64,000 nt of DNA, taken from the NCBI RefSeq assembly GCF_037176765.1, contig NC_090026.1, positions 132,182,752 to 132,246,751 of the forward strand. Direction: 5' to 3'. Each line of letters begins with the position of its first letter. The stretch's first letter is position 1. The translations under genes and the position numbers were made by a program. The notes under the pieces were generated by a model, which was not told where the DNA came from, did not search any database, and saw nothing but the letters and a program-made list of their open reading frames with translations. The DNA comes from Anolis sagrei (taxonomy: Eukaryota; Chordata; Lepidosauria; Squamata; Anolidae). This document shows, one piece after another, positions 29,601-39,856 of the stretch.

Positions 29601-32600
29601 CTGGTTTCCGTTCCGGCAATAAATAAATCATAAATGGTCATCATCAGATTCTCTTTAGTAAATTCTGTGTTGGGGTTGTCCTTCTCCTGCAAATGGGGAG
29701 AATTATGGTGGAACCATCATCCACAACACAAGAGTCCAGTCAGCTTGGTCATCTCTTTGAAACATGAAAGAGTTTGATACCACATTAACTGCCACTACCG
29801 CATCCTATGGGATTCTGTTATTTGTAGTTTGCTGTGGTATCATTGCTCTCTTGCATAGAAGGAGAAATATCCCACAAAATCACAACCTCCAGAATTCTCT
29901 GTGTGTCCTCTGAAGAAGCACATGATGGTTTTGCAAGAACACCAATGCCAGGGTCTTAACAGTCCAGGTGTTCTCACTGACCCCCCCTCCCCCACAAACA
30001 CTGGGTGTTTACTTGTCATGTCCCATCCATCCCCAATGTCCCACCTGCTCCATTTTGAGGAGGAAGGCATCTACGAAGTTCTGAGGAACATCAGTGTGAT
30101 CCGAGGTCTTCTCACGCTCTTCTACTTTTCGGGCAATAAAGGCCTGGACACCATAAAGGTTTTTGAATAAGTTTTGGTGTTCACCAGGCAAATAGTCCAT
30201 GATCCTGGGGAAGAAGTTGTAAAGCTGAAGGGGAGAAGAAGAGGGAGAGACAAGATATTGAATCCCTTCAAGGAATTAAATCCACCTCCTTAGTTAACTT
30301 GATACAATTGTTTAGCAAGTTGCAACTAGCAGAGACAACCATCTAGTGAATTAAATGGACCTTGGAATGGAAAGTACAGGGTGGACATCATTTTTCATGG
30401 TCGTATCATCAAGTGGATACCTGGGACATTTCTACTGAGGTCACCCTTCATGATGGTGTCCCCAGATGTCTTCAGACCCCTCCTAATAGTACCACTCATC
30501 CAAAAAGCAAATTTTCCTCTCTGCAGTCCTTCACCTGATTCCAAGTTGCTTTCCATTCCTTTGGTGACTCTTCCTCCTTCTCCATCTCTTCCTCAACACT
30601 TCTTCTTCCTCCTCCTCCTCCTCCTCCTCCTCCTCCTCCTCCTCCTCCTCCTCCTCCTCTTGCTCCTTCATGTCCTCTTTCTTTTCTCCACCTCCATTGC
30701 TTCCTTACTCCTTCTCCTTCCCCTCCTATTCTTCTTCTCCTCTCCTCCCCCTCCTATTCTTCCTCCTCTCCCATCCTCCCCCTCCCTCTCCTATTCTTCT
30801 CCCTGTTTTCCTCCTCTCCCTCATCTCCCTCTTCCTTCTCCTCTTCACCTGTCCTGAGACTGAACTCTCCAGGCGGGTGCCATCAATGAGCTGCTTGAGG
30901 GTCTGGAGGTACTCCTCATCATGGTAGTCAAACCGTTCCCCCAGAAGGATGTGGCTGATCACATTGGCTGTGACGCAGTTGAAAAGGTGTTGTGGGTTGT
31001 AGGCTTGCCCTGGATGGAAAGAGAACAAAAGTGGCAGAGGTTTGAGAATGAGACAAGGACTGTAGGAGACCAGGTTTTGAATCCTACTTGAAAGTCAGAA
31101 GTCCACATATTTCTTTAAAGTGGCTGTTATCTGATGTTTCACCAGTGCTAGGAGACCCTTTTTGCACATGACTTTTCTTTCATGGAAGTATCACCTTGTA
31201 GTCAAGTAGGACCGCGGTTAAAGAGGATTCGTACCTGGTAAGCTATATGCTAAAAACCAGATAAACCAGGACAGAGAAACCAACTGACCAAGTTGAAGAT
31301 AAGCCACAGAGGTTTATTTCAATTTGACCAAAACAGATAATAATAACTTAATTTGTACCCCACCATCATCTTTCTATATCTCATCTTTATTTTCCATTGC
31401 CCTTTTATCACTTCTAGACGTATATATAGATTACTACATTTTACACTTGAGAGGTAGAGGAAGGAATGGGATGGCACAATGGCACGTGGAGATGGCTTCT
31501 ACATCTGGAAGCTAGCTTCGGGAACTTCTGTATCCAACCCTGGATTCCACCCCCCTCCAGAAAGAAACCTTTATCTTTTCATAGATTTCCTAAAATGGCA
31601 AATATGGTTCTTCTTTTCCTTTTGAAGAACCATTCCATTTAATTGCCTTAAATTCAAAGCACCAGACCAGCGGTCTTCAATAATATAAGTACTAACTAGA
31701 CAGCCAAATTCAAAGTTAGATTTGTAGCAATGACTAGGAAATTAGTATTTCTCTCAATGGTCACCTTAAGTAACCAGATAACAGAAAAGATGGTCACATT
31801 ACTTCTCATTTGGATTAATTATTAAAAAGTGCCAGGTGTCAAGGTGTGGGCACTCACCCCTTGTGGCCCTGAGCTCCTCCATCATGTGCTCCGCCTCATC
31901 CTGGATACGTTCCTCGATGCTCTTCTTTCCCATCCCAAAGTTCCTCAACGTCATGAGTGAGAAGCGGCGAAGTTGAACCCACCGCTCACCGTTGGACATG
32001 ATGATGCCTGGAAGAGGAAAGCCAAATGAACATCTAGCCCATCATGTTTGGAGAAGAAATCACTGGACTCTGCTCCAGAGATATAAGGCCTATCCTGTGT
32101 GCATGATTTCAAGTCACTGGCTGATTTATGGTGACACCACGGATATCAGAGGATTTTCTTAGACAAGGAAAACTCAGAGGAAGTTCCTTCCTCTTATATA
32201 CAGTTTATGCATTAGTTGACAGCCTCCTATCCAAGTCCCAACCAGGGCTAACTATGCTTAGTTTCCAAGATCAGATGGGATCTGGTGCCATTATGTCATT
32301 TGGCAATGGGATAACTCTCTTTATCTTCCTGGGTTAAGAGTTTAAGTTCATCTGGTTCATTTCTCAGCCTCTCTGTCTGTCTACCTTCAGGTTGCCTATC
32401 AACTTAGGTGTGAGGATTTGGAAATTACCTCATTTTTTAAGCGATAGAAGGGTTAATATCTCTGGCCTAACCACCTGTGAGACTTCAGTCACTGTAATTA
32501 GGGTGTGGTTGGAGTAATACATAGGTTGTAAGTTTTGATGAAGTTTTGTTGAAAGTTGTTGAGAGACAGATGGTGTGCTGCTATGAGTAGTGAGGAAGAA

Positions 32601-35600
32601 GAAGCTGTACAGTTTGTATATTTTGTATATACTTTGTATACTGCTGCAAAAAAGGAGGAAGAAAAGCCTTCTTGTGTATTTTGGAAAGAACAAAAGTATC
32701 TCTGTATTTTGTTCTTCTAGTAAAAGACCATTATACAAATGGTTCTCTTACCGGAACAGGAGTTTTGTGAGTGCATAGAAGCCCTGACATCATGGTGACT
32801 GCATTGATTTCAGTGGGTTTTCTTACACAAGGAAGACTCACAGGTAGTTTTGCCAGTTGCTTCCTCTGAAGCAGAGCCTAGGGTATCTGGGATTCCTTGG
32901 AAAAGGTTCTTTTATTTGGATGACCACAGTCTTAAAAGGCACTGTTCTCCAAACTCTGGAAGTTCTAGCCTGTAGGACTTGATTGCCTTCAAGTCCCTTC
33001 TTGACATATGGTGACCCATGAATTTCACAGGGTTTCTTTAGGCAAGGAATCCTCAGAAGTACTTTTGCCATTACTTTCCCCTGAAATACAGCCTATAGTA
33101 TCTGGTTTTCCAAGGCAGTCTTCTCACCATGGGGCTAACAAGGGTCAATACTGTTTACCTTCCAAGATCAGATGAGACCTGGTCCCATTAGGTTATTTGG
33201 GCAGGCTAGGATGTTGTCGTTCATTCGTTCAGTCTTTTCCGACTCTTCGTGACCTCATGGACCAGCCCACGCCAGAGCTTCCTGTCATCCGTCACCACCC
33301 CCAGCTCCCTCAAGGTCAATCCAGTCACTTCAAGGATGCCACCCATCCATCTTGCCCTTGGTCGGACCCTCGTCCTTTTTCCTTCCATTTTCCCCAGCGT
33401 CATTGTTTTTTCTAAGCTTTCCTGCCTTCTCATGATGTGGCCAAAGGACTTCATCTTGGCCTCTACTATTCTTTCCTCCAATGAGCAGTCGGGCTTTATT
33501 TCCTGAAGTATGGACTGGTTGGATCTTCTCGCAGTCCAAGGCACTCTCAGAACTTTCCTCCAGCACCACAGTTCAAAAGCATCTCTCTTCCTTCGCTCAG
33601 CCTTCCCTATGGTCCACCTCTCACATCCGTAGGCTAGGATGTATCATACTTACATTGTTGGTATGGGCTCCAAAATCTGTTGAGTTTGATGCAAGACCTC
33701 CATATACAGCTTCCCAAAAACAGGAAGATATCTAGAAAATAAGAGTGTTTTGGACAGTGGAAGCAATAGTCCAAAGAGAGATGGTGGGCCCAGAGAAGAA
33801 GACCCATCGCCTTTCTTTGGGCACTTGGGTCCACCATCCAAATGTTCTTTCTGATGTTCAATCAAAATCCAATCTGGTTTTGGAATGGAAATGGAGAAAA
33901 TTGTCCTTAGATGGGGTGGTCCTGGAAATAAAATGATGCCACATCCAGTAGTCATAGAGCAGATACAACAATTCCCTTATTTTGACATGTTCTGGCAACT
34001 TCTGGAGAATTTTCCTCTGGATATTTGTATGAATTTAGATGGGCATATGGCACAGTTTTGGCCAAATTTTCTCCAATTATGGCAACTTTAAAAAATTGGG
34101 TCTTTTGGGGTGTCAATCTGGTGCTTTGGTTGGTTGGTTGCAAAAATGAAGATTTGGATTACACACTTTTTTTGGGTGTCAATCAAGAGATAAAAGCGGG
34201 GTGAAGAAGAAGTAGAAGCAACAGCAGGAGCTTCCAACCAAGACATGAACTCTGTAGAAAGCTTGTTTTACAAGGAAAGAAAAAAGGGGTTCCAGTACTG
34301 GGTGATCTTGAGCATGTCATCTTTTCTCAGCCTCATAGTGTCACCACAACTTGAAGGCACACAACAACAATAACATCAACAACATTAACCACAAACCGAG
34401 TCCTTTGTTGGTCTTATCTGCCGAAGGGAAGCTTCCCCTGTTGAGGAATTCCTCTCCGTTGTCCAATAACACCTTCCTCACCACCTCATAGCCGTAGACG
34501 ATGACCATTGGGTCTGAGCCGAAATACACCATGAAGACCGATCCATACTTTTTACTCATCTGTAAAGATATTGGAGGAATGTCAGAATAGGTTTTGGAGC
34601 TAAAAGAGTCACATGTATTGTATTTTGCAATAAAGGCCATGGAAAAACAAGCTAAACATGGAATATAGATGATTCATTTAGTCTAGGGCAGTGGTTCTCA
34701 ACCTTCCTAACACTGTGACCCCTAAATATGGTTCCTCATGTTGTGGTGACCCCCAACCATAAAATTATTTTTGAGAGTGCGAGGCAGGCAAGGGTGGCTT
34801 TGTGTGAGACCTGGCCTTGTGCAAAGCCTTGAGGGATGGGGGCCAAAGCCTTGGGAGGTGGGGCCAGAGGAGGTGGCCTCGCGACCCCTCCGAAATGGCC
34901 AAACGACCCCCTTGGGAGTCGCGACCCCCAGGTTGAGAACCGCTGGTCTAGGGTTAACCCACTAAGGCCCCTTCCACACAGCTGAATAAAACCCCAGATT
35001 TTCTGCTTTGAACTGGACTATATGGCAGTGTGGACTCAGATAACCCAGTTCAGAGCAGATATTCTGGATTATATGGCTGTGTGGAAGGGCCCTGAATCAA
35101 CTGTTGAAAGTTGAGTCAAATCATAGACTCATAAAATTCTAGAGTTGGAAGAGACCTGGTGGGCCATCCAGTCCAACCCCATTCTGCCAAGAAGTAGGAT
35201 AATCACATTCAAAGCACTCCTGACAGATAGCCATCCAGCCTCTGTTTAAAAGACTCCAAAGAACAAACCTCCACCACACTTTGCAGCAGAGAGTTCCACT
35301 GCTGAACAGCTCTCCCAGTCAGGAAGTTCTTCCTAATGTTCAGATGGAATCTTCTTTAGGAAGAACTTCCTGACTGTGAGAGCTGTTCAGCAGTGGAACT
35401 CTCTGCCCCAAAGTGTGGTGGAAGCTCCTTCTTTGGATGTATAAGTAAGCTCAATGGATTGGATGAGTCTACTCTACTTGCAATCAATACTGCATTTTTC
35501 CAACTAGGGTGAACCCACTGGATTATCTGTTGAATGAATCAATTGCTAAGTAAGTCCTATTGATTGACAGGGCTATTCTGATTGATTTTTGGACTTAGGC

Positions 35601-37808
35601 CAAGGCTTTAGTTTGTGAAAAATAGGCTGTGCGAGGCATTATTCTGGAATAAAAATAGGATTTGAAAGCAACCAGTGAGTCAACAGCCACACCCACCATC
35701 TTCATGCTTTGACCATTGGGAGCGCTTTGACCATTGGGTGACCTCAAAGGTGGGGTGTCTTAGGGTGCATCTACACTGTTGAACTGATGCAGTTTGACAC
35801 CACATTGACAGACATGGCTCTGTGTTGTGGAATCCTGGGAGTTGTAGTTTTACAAGATCTTGAGCCTTCTCTGTGTGCATCTTTCCAATAGAATGAGTGC
35901 AATTTCAAACCACTTTGGCTGGCATGGCTCAGTGTTATGGAATCCTGGGATTTGTAGTTTGGTCACTCCCCAGCTCTCTATAGCATTGAAGGCTAAAGAC
36001 CTTGCAAATCTACAACTCCCAGGATTCCATGGTATTGTGACACAAGTTCCAGTCATGCTCAACTGTATTGATTCTGCAGTGTAGACCCACCCCTTAGCAA
36101 ACAGCCCAGCTCAACTCTGCTTTATAGTTATGCAATGCTCAAAGTATTCTTGGCCAATGCCAAGCTGTTGCGCTCCTTCTCTCAAACACACAAGCACACA
36201 ATCTCTCCTCGTCTAAGATGGATTCTGCTCTTTTAATCTTTGCCCTGAAATAACTGCGATATCCACATGCTTTGGCTTTCTGCCCTCGGGAAACAACATC
36301 TCTCGGAAAAAGACTGTATCTCCAGGAGGAACAATTATACAGGCCAACATACATTTTGGGGTCTCAAATGTTGGATTTGCTTCTGGGTCTGTTTATCCTG
36401 CTGTCTCAAAAATGGCACCAGTTTCCCCCTTACTCTTAGATGGCATATGTTTTGAGATATAGAACACATGGCGTCTCAGAGTAAGAAACAAGCCCTATGA
36501 GGAGTGGCTTCAAGAGCTGGGCACCTTTAGCTTGCAGAAGAGAAGGCTGAGAGGAGACATGATGAGGGTCATGGATCAAGATGTGAGGGGAAGTCCTAGG
36601 GAGGAGAGAGCAGGGCTTGCTTTCTGCTGCCCTGGAGACTAGCATGCAATGGAGCCATGGCTTCAAACTACTGGAAAGAAAGGAGATTCCACCTGAACAT
36701 GAGGAAGAATGTATTGTCGAAGGCTTTCATGGCTGGAATCACTGGGTTGTTGTAGGTTTTCTCGGGCTCTATGGCCATGGTCTAGAGGCATTCTCTCCCG
36801 ATGTTTCGCCTGCATCTATGGCAAGCATCCTCAGAGGTAGTGAGGTCTGTTGGAACTAGAAAAAAGGCGTTTACATATCTGTGGAATGACCAGGGTGGGA
36901 CAAAGGACTCTTGTCTGTTGGAGCTAAGTGTGAATGTTTCAACTGACCACCTTGATTAGCATATAAAGGCCTGACAGTGCCTGGACACAGCATGTTATTT
37001 GAGAAGACAGAAATGCTGGGCCACTCTCACAACCACCATGTCAGACTACACAGAGAAGCCATTGAAATCCACAAGAAACATGTGGACAATTTCAACAGAA
37101 AGGAGGAAACCATGAAAATGAACAAAATTTGGCTACCAGTATTTTAAAAACTCTAAAATTACAACAGCAAAACAACAGAGAGTAAACAATCTGGGACATC
37201 TAATCACCTCTCATCAAAAGATTCCCCCAGGCACTTCCAGGCTATCAAATGCTAATCAAGATGGTCAGTTGAAACATTCCCACCTAGCTCCAACAGTCAA
37301 GAGTTCTTTGTCCCACCCTGGTCATTCCACAGATATATAAACCAATTTTCCTACTTCCAGCAGACCTTACTACCTCTGAGGATGCTTGCCATAGATGCAG
37401 GTGAAACGTCAGGAGAGAATGCCTCTAGACCATGACCTTATAGCCCAAAAACATTTACAACAACCCAGCAACTAAAATAATGTTAAGGTTGGGGGTCACC
37501 ACAACATGAGCAACTGTTTTAAGGGGTCTCTGCATTAGGAAGGTTGAGAAACACTGTATTCGAGGCATAAAGGGGACTTCTGCCCAGCTCTGGTGGTGAG
37601 GTTCAGAAGCCCCTTCCAAGGTCTTGCTCCTTACCTTCTTAAACTGTTCTGCCATGTTGGTGGGCTTCAGCTGGAGGAGGTTTCCAATGACCGGGAGGGG
37701 TGTTGGGCCTGGGGGCCAATTCTTCCTCTTGGCCTCCACTTTCCTCCAGGCCACAAGGAGGACCAGGAAGACCACCAGGAAGAGAGTGGTGGTCCCCAAA
37801 ATCTCCAT
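22088..37808 (-). CDS. Cytochrome P450 family 2 gene B, complete, nine exons
   Basis: Predicted 493-residue microsomal monooxygenase that oxidises small lipophilic substrates with NADPH-P450 reductase. Exons: 37635-37808, 34397-34559, 31858-32007, 30849-31009, 30045-30224, 29545-29686, 26902-27089, 23717-23858, 22088-22269; all borders GT-AG, phases conserved with gene C, no internal stop. Residues 1-22 form the anchor ([18 protein letters not shown]), then WPPGPTPLP at 31-39, WxxxR at 122-126, the helix I oxygen-binding AGTETSS at 300-306, ExxR (EGQR) at 357-360 and the haem loop FSAGKRNCLG at 431-440 with ligand C438. Exon 5 has 180 bases, one codon more than the 177 I recall for mammalian CYP2C. 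The ATG heads the anchor. Downstream lie decayed exon-9 copies, and upstream a TATA-like box and a minisatellite. CYP2 membership is firm; the subfamily needs a tree. Confidence 0.93.
22330..22450 (+). mobile_element. Old CR1 3' end
   Basis: aggctggatgaccatctgtc to gattctatgattctatg, in intron 8 of gene B. More diverged than most copies here. Confidence 0.75.
22866..23182 (+). mobile_element. CR1 LINE, 5'-truncated
   Basis: C-terminal coding end ([15 protein letters not shown]) and octamer tail, in intron 8 of gene B. Confidence 0.88.
23425..23620. repeat. Compound microsatellite (CTAT, GTCT, TG, TA)
   Basis: ctat tetramers with an internal gtct block, then tg and ta dinucleotide runs. It ends about 100 bases from the exon 8 donor of gene B. 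Confidence 0.95.
23870..24238. repeat. Intronic duplication, copy 1 (intron 7 of gene B)
   Basis: Begins beside the exon 8 acceptor and matches 28283-28655 (shared aaaccaaacagggaagagaa, gagttgcatgttggcccctg and ttccccttctcaaaatggtg). Identity is roughly 90 percent by eye. Confidence 0.8.
24290..25398 (+). mobile_element. LINE C-terminal part, family unassigned
   Basis: Broken open stretches encode [11 protein letters not shown], a reverse-transcriptase thumb-like region, then a [13 protein letters not shown] segment and a Cys-His finger [19 protein letters not shown]. The 3' UTR ends in AATAAATAAATAAAT. A relative lies at 40311-40700. It has several frame breaks and is in intron 7 of gene B. 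Confidence 0.65.
25434..26195 (-). mobile_element. Putative solo LTR (fossil)
   Basis: A 762-bp TG...CA segment with a minus-strand polyadenylation box (aataaacttatt) and a t/a-rich promoter-like part near 26015. No internal genes. A clean target duplication was not found, so the borders are tentative. Family not assigned. Confidence 0.4.
26509..26722. mobile_element. Palindromic MITE
   Basis: Same family as 17498-17705: tctacacagtcaaatgaatg at one end and the complementary ttaattcagcagtgtagatg at the other. Lies in intron 7, ending about 180 bases from exon 7 of gene B. Confidence 0.65.
27275..27757 (-). mobile_element. Ty1/copia 3' LTR (fossil)
   Basis: A 483-bp LTR with terminal TGTTAC and GTAACA. 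A purine-rich tract, read on the minus strand, abuts it at 27758-27768, as expected for a 3' LTR. Belongs with the coding fragment at 27783-28070. The element is incomplete: no second LTR is seen. Confidence 0.75.
27783..28070 (-). mobile_element. Ty1/copia RNase H end (fossil)
   Basis: The C-terminal RNase H part of a copia polyprotein is recognisable by [19 protein letters not shown] and [10 protein letters not shown]. It is the only coding part left in the window, in intron 6 of gene B. Broken and 5'-truncated. Confidence 0.85.
28283..28655. repeat. Intronic duplication, copy 2 (intron 6 of gene B)
   Basis: Copy of 23870-24238 lying on the other side of exon 7. Exon 8 itself is not included. 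Confidence 0.8.
28800..28960 (+). mobile_element. SINE body fragment
   Basis: ccaagaaaaccccatgatggggtc followed by gccagaagttagaaatgactt matches the body of the tRNA-derived SINE type at 2120-2330. The head is lost or diverged. Confidence 0.45.
30225..30848 (-). repeat. Intron 4 of gene B with a purine-rich tract at the donor
   Basis: From about 30598 to 30846 the transcribed (minus) strand is almost entirely G and A, starting within a few bases of the exon 4 donor (gtgaagaggagaagg) and ending in a run of GAG triplets. Gene C has the same arrangement at 51486-51716. Confidence 0.9.
31200..31345 (-). mobile_element. Retroelement end fragment (fossil, LTR-type?)
   Basis: Shares aaaccagataaaccaggaca and ccacagaggtttatt with 17784-17880. 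In intron 3 of gene B. Family unknown. Confidence 0.35.
32110..32310 (-). mobile_element. 5S-rRNA-related SINE fragment
   Basis: The minus strand of 32211-32300 follows 5S rRNA closely: ccatctgatcttggaaacta, agcatagttagccctggttg, ggacttggataggag. It is preceded on the plus strand by a body shared with 32780-33210 and 54515-54625. Intron 2 of gene B. Dispersed and diverged, so a SINE rather than a 5S gene. Confidence 0.6.
32780..33211 (-). mobile_element. 5S-related SINE fragments, tandem
   Basis: Two body fragments (gtgggttttcttacacaagg; tttcacagggtttctttagg) and a weaker 5S-like end (ttccaagatcagatgagacc). Confidence 0.5.
33212..33640 (-). mobile_element. BovB (RTE) LINE 3' end
   Basis: The minus strand encodes the RTE C terminus: [51 protein letters not shown]. 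The element is bounded by an 11-bp duplication GGCTAGGATGT on each side. Intron 2 of gene B. BovB is characteristic of squamates and some mammals. Confidence 0.88.
33641..34396. other. Intron 2 of gene B, unassigned part
   Basis: No exon or repeat family recognised. A ttggttggttgg run occurs near 34125. Confidence 0.35.
34689..34945 (+). mobile_element. hAT element, internally deleted
   Basis: Ends CAGTGGTTCTCAACCTTCC and GGTTGAGAACCGCTG, with a perfect 8-bp target duplication GTCTAGGG (34681-34688 and 34946-34953). The first ~80 bases match the 729-bp element at 8643; the rest is a GC-rich insert. Confidence 0.9.
34970..35093. mobile_element. Palindromic MITE
   Basis: ggccccttccacacagctg at one end and the complement gctgtgtggaagggccc at the other, with a matching stem between. 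Intron 1 of gene B. Confidence 0.7.
35125..35440. mobile_element. CR1 foldback pair
   Basis: A minus-oriented CR1 3' end (35125-35352) meets a plus-oriented CR1 piece (35353-35440) at the same CR1 coordinate, creating a hairpin around gaagttcttcc / ggaagaacttcc. Confidence 0.75.
35763..36095. mobile_element. Palindromic MITE, one nested in or fused to another
   Basis: gggtgcatctacactgttg opens it and cagtgtagacccaccc closes it. The interior repeats the gaatcctgggagttgtagtt box, so two family members appear merged. Confidence 0.6.
36485..36709 (+). mobile_element. CR1 LINE fragment
   Basis: NKPYEEW-type coding sequence to ccacctgaacatgaggaaga, cut at its 3' side by the Penelope-like insertion starting at 36710. 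Confidence 0.75.
36710..37467 (+). mobile_element. Penelope-like element with GIY-YIG remnant
   Basis: Inverted arms at both ends flank a plus-strand remnant of the GIY-YIG domain end (37001-37146: [19 protein letters not shown] then WLPV). Intron 1 of gene B. Only this tail of the protein remains. Confidence 0.8.
37475..37560 (-). mobile_element. hAT 5' end fragment
   Basis: Complement of the hAT opening: ttgggggtcaccacaacatg to aggaaggttgagaaacactg. Confidence 0.7.
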
Positions 37809-37958
37809 GGCTCTTCAGCTCTTTTCTCTCTCTTTTGCAGTGAAAAGTAGCAAAGAGACTGAAGTCCAGAGACCTTCTCTGAAGTCCACAATCCTAATCA
37901 ACAGGAAGCATGAAATGGGATCAGTTATCATCAGAGAAAAAAAAAAAACCAACCACTG

Positions 37959-37966
37959 TTATATAA
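37959..37966 (-). promoter_or_regulatory. TATA-like box of gene B
   Basis: The minus strand reads TTATATAA about 150 bases upstream of the gene B ATG. Its position fits a core promoter with a 5' UTR of about 120 bases, but no initiation evidence exists here. Confidence 0.3.
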
Positions 37967-38265
37967 CCATGGAACAGAGCCCATGTTTGTATGCCTCCTT
38001 TATTTACTAGATTCATTTCTCAACTTTGTCCTGGGATGGGACTCAAGTTGGCTCATGCCAAGTTTGGAACAGAGTTTACGTACAAATGAAAAGGAGGCTC
38101 CACACTTGCAGGGTTTAAAGGCACGGGACTCCCATCGAAGTAGGAACAACAGACTGGACAAAGAACACTCACATTACAATACTTGTTATGTGTAAAATCA
38201 TAAGTATTTCCCTGTATTTTCAGTGCAAAAAGAGAAACAAATAAAGTTCTATGTCCAAAATACTG

Positions 38266-39030
38266 TTTTCTGCACACACAAAAAAAAGCATGGGTGAATT
38301 TTCTACACAAAAAAAAAAGCATGGGTGAATTTTCTGCACACACAAAAAAAAGCATGGGTGAATTTTCTGCACACAAAAAAAGCATGGGAGAATTTTCTGC
38401 ACACAAAAAAAGCATGGGAGAATTTTCTGCACACAAAAAAAGCATGGGTGAATTTTCTGCGCACAAAAAAAAGCATGGGTGAATTTTCTGCACACAAAAA
38501 AAAGCATGGGTGAATTTTCTGCACACACAAAAAAAAGCATGGGTGAATTTTCTGCACACAAAAAAAGCATGGGTGAATTTTCTGCACACAAAAAAAGCAT
38601 GGGTGAATTTTCTGCACACAAAAAAAAAGCATGGGTGAATTTTCTGCGCACAAAAAAAAAGCATGGATGAATTTTCTGCACACACAAAAAAACCATGGGT
38701 GAATTTTCTGCACACAAAAAAAAGCATGGGTGAATTTTCTGCACACAAAAAAAGCATGGGTGAATTTTCTGCACACAAAAAAGCATGGGTGAATTTTCTG
38801 CACACACACACAAAAAAAAAGCATGGGTGAATTTTCTGCACACCAAAAAAGCATGGGTGAATTTTCTGCACACAAAAAAAAGCATGGGTGAATTTTCTGC
38901 ACACACAAAAAAAAGCATGGGTGAATTTTCTGCACACCAAAAAAGCATGGGTGAATTTTCTGCACACACACAAAAAAAGCATGGGTGAATTTTCTGCACA
39001 CAAAAAAAGCATGGGTGAATTTTCTGCAGA
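38266..39030. repeat. Minisatellite, 24 units of about 31 bp
   Basis: 24 units of the form gcatgggtgaattttctgca plus a variable (CA)n and A-run, units 29 to 36 bases. The spacer-like part is only the A-run, so this is a simple tandem array. It starts about 460 bases upstream of the gene B ATG. Long open frames on the minus strand (CRKFTHAFF-like) are a by-product of its unit structure. Confidence 0.95.
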
Positions 39031-39079
39031 ATATACTCAGAACTGCAAAGATCTCCCTCAATCCAGGATTTTCCCTTAA

Positions 39080-39320
39080 TGGGATTTAAGGGTTTGGAAA
39101 ATGATTTGGGTATGAGATCATGACTTGATATTTTATATGGTTTTAATCTGCTTGATGATTGATACGTGTTTTAATTGCTTATTTATTTAGATCGTTTATG
39201 CTTTGATGAGATGTGTTTTATTGTTTGTATGGCATTGAATTTTTCCCGGATCTGTAAGCCGCCTTGAGTCCCCTTCGGGGTCGAGAAAGGCGGGGTCGAA
39301 ATGAAGTAAATAAGTAAATA
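39080..39320 (+). mobile_element. LINE 3' UTR (L2-like)
   Basis: gtaagccgccttgagtcccc, gagaaaggcggggtcgaaat and the tail aagtaaataagtaaata match the L2-type 3' end. Confidence 0.7.
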
Positions 39321-39321
39321 C

Positions 39322-39848
39322 TAGGCCTGGGTAACAACGGAAAAATTTGTTTCTAAAATCGATTCGTTTTTTGGGGGTTTTTGCGTTTCGTTATTTAAAA
39401 TAATTACAAAATTTTCCTTTTAAAAAGTTCGATATTTACAAAATTTCGTAAATGTGAAAAAATTACAAAACATTAACGAATCGATTTCCGAAACAATAAC
39501 GAATCGATTTGTTAATGGCGGACGCGACCGCGAAATGCGCTAAAAAACCTCCAAAAACTTCTGAAGCTTCCCTCTCCCTCTGTTGTTGACTGTTGGTGTG
39601 ATATTATAATTTTTTTTTCACTAATTAAACAAAAAACTTGCCCCAGACATGCGGAAATAATATCGAAACGACCTCAGAACAATAACGAAACGAATACAAT
39701 AACGAAATACGAAGCATTTACAAAACGTGTTTAAAAATTTGTTTTTTTTAAAAAATGCTCCAGAATGGTTCGTTATCATTTTGTAATTGAAAAAATTAAC
39801 GAATTATTAACAAATTACGAATTAACGAAACGAAACCACCCAGCCCTA
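39322..39848 (+). mobile_element. hAT-type element, TAGGSCTGGG family
   Basis: Ends TAGGCCTGGGT and ACCCAGCCCTA with a perfect 8-bp target duplication GTAAATAC (39314-39321 and 39849-39856). The interior is rich in cgaa/ttcg and AT, without a transposase. Relatives at 46002 and 46734 lie in the opposite orientation. Confidence 0.85.
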
Positions 39849-39856
39849 GTAAATAC

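Noticed and set aside
30381-30857. Leucine/proline-rich open frame on the plus strand
   Set aside because: Complement of the intron 4 purine tract of gene B; no domain or conserved start.
17784-31325. Long-range CYP2 duplication linking 17.8 kb and 31.2 kb
   Set aside because: The shared block is about 100 bases and looks like a dispersed retroelement end, not a gene-cluster duplication.
32211-32300. Functional 5S rRNA gene
   Set aside because: Only part of 5S is matched, with many changes in the promoter region, and it is fused to a dispersed body.
38053-39012. Open frame of about 319 codons on the minus strand with CRKFTHAFF-like repeats
   Set aside because: Falls in the 31-bp minisatellite; all three minus frames are long and repetitive, so it is a composition artefact.
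38266-39030. CRISPR-like array
   Set aside because: Intervals between repeats are only A-runs and CA repeats, not unique spacers, and the context is a vertebrate genome.
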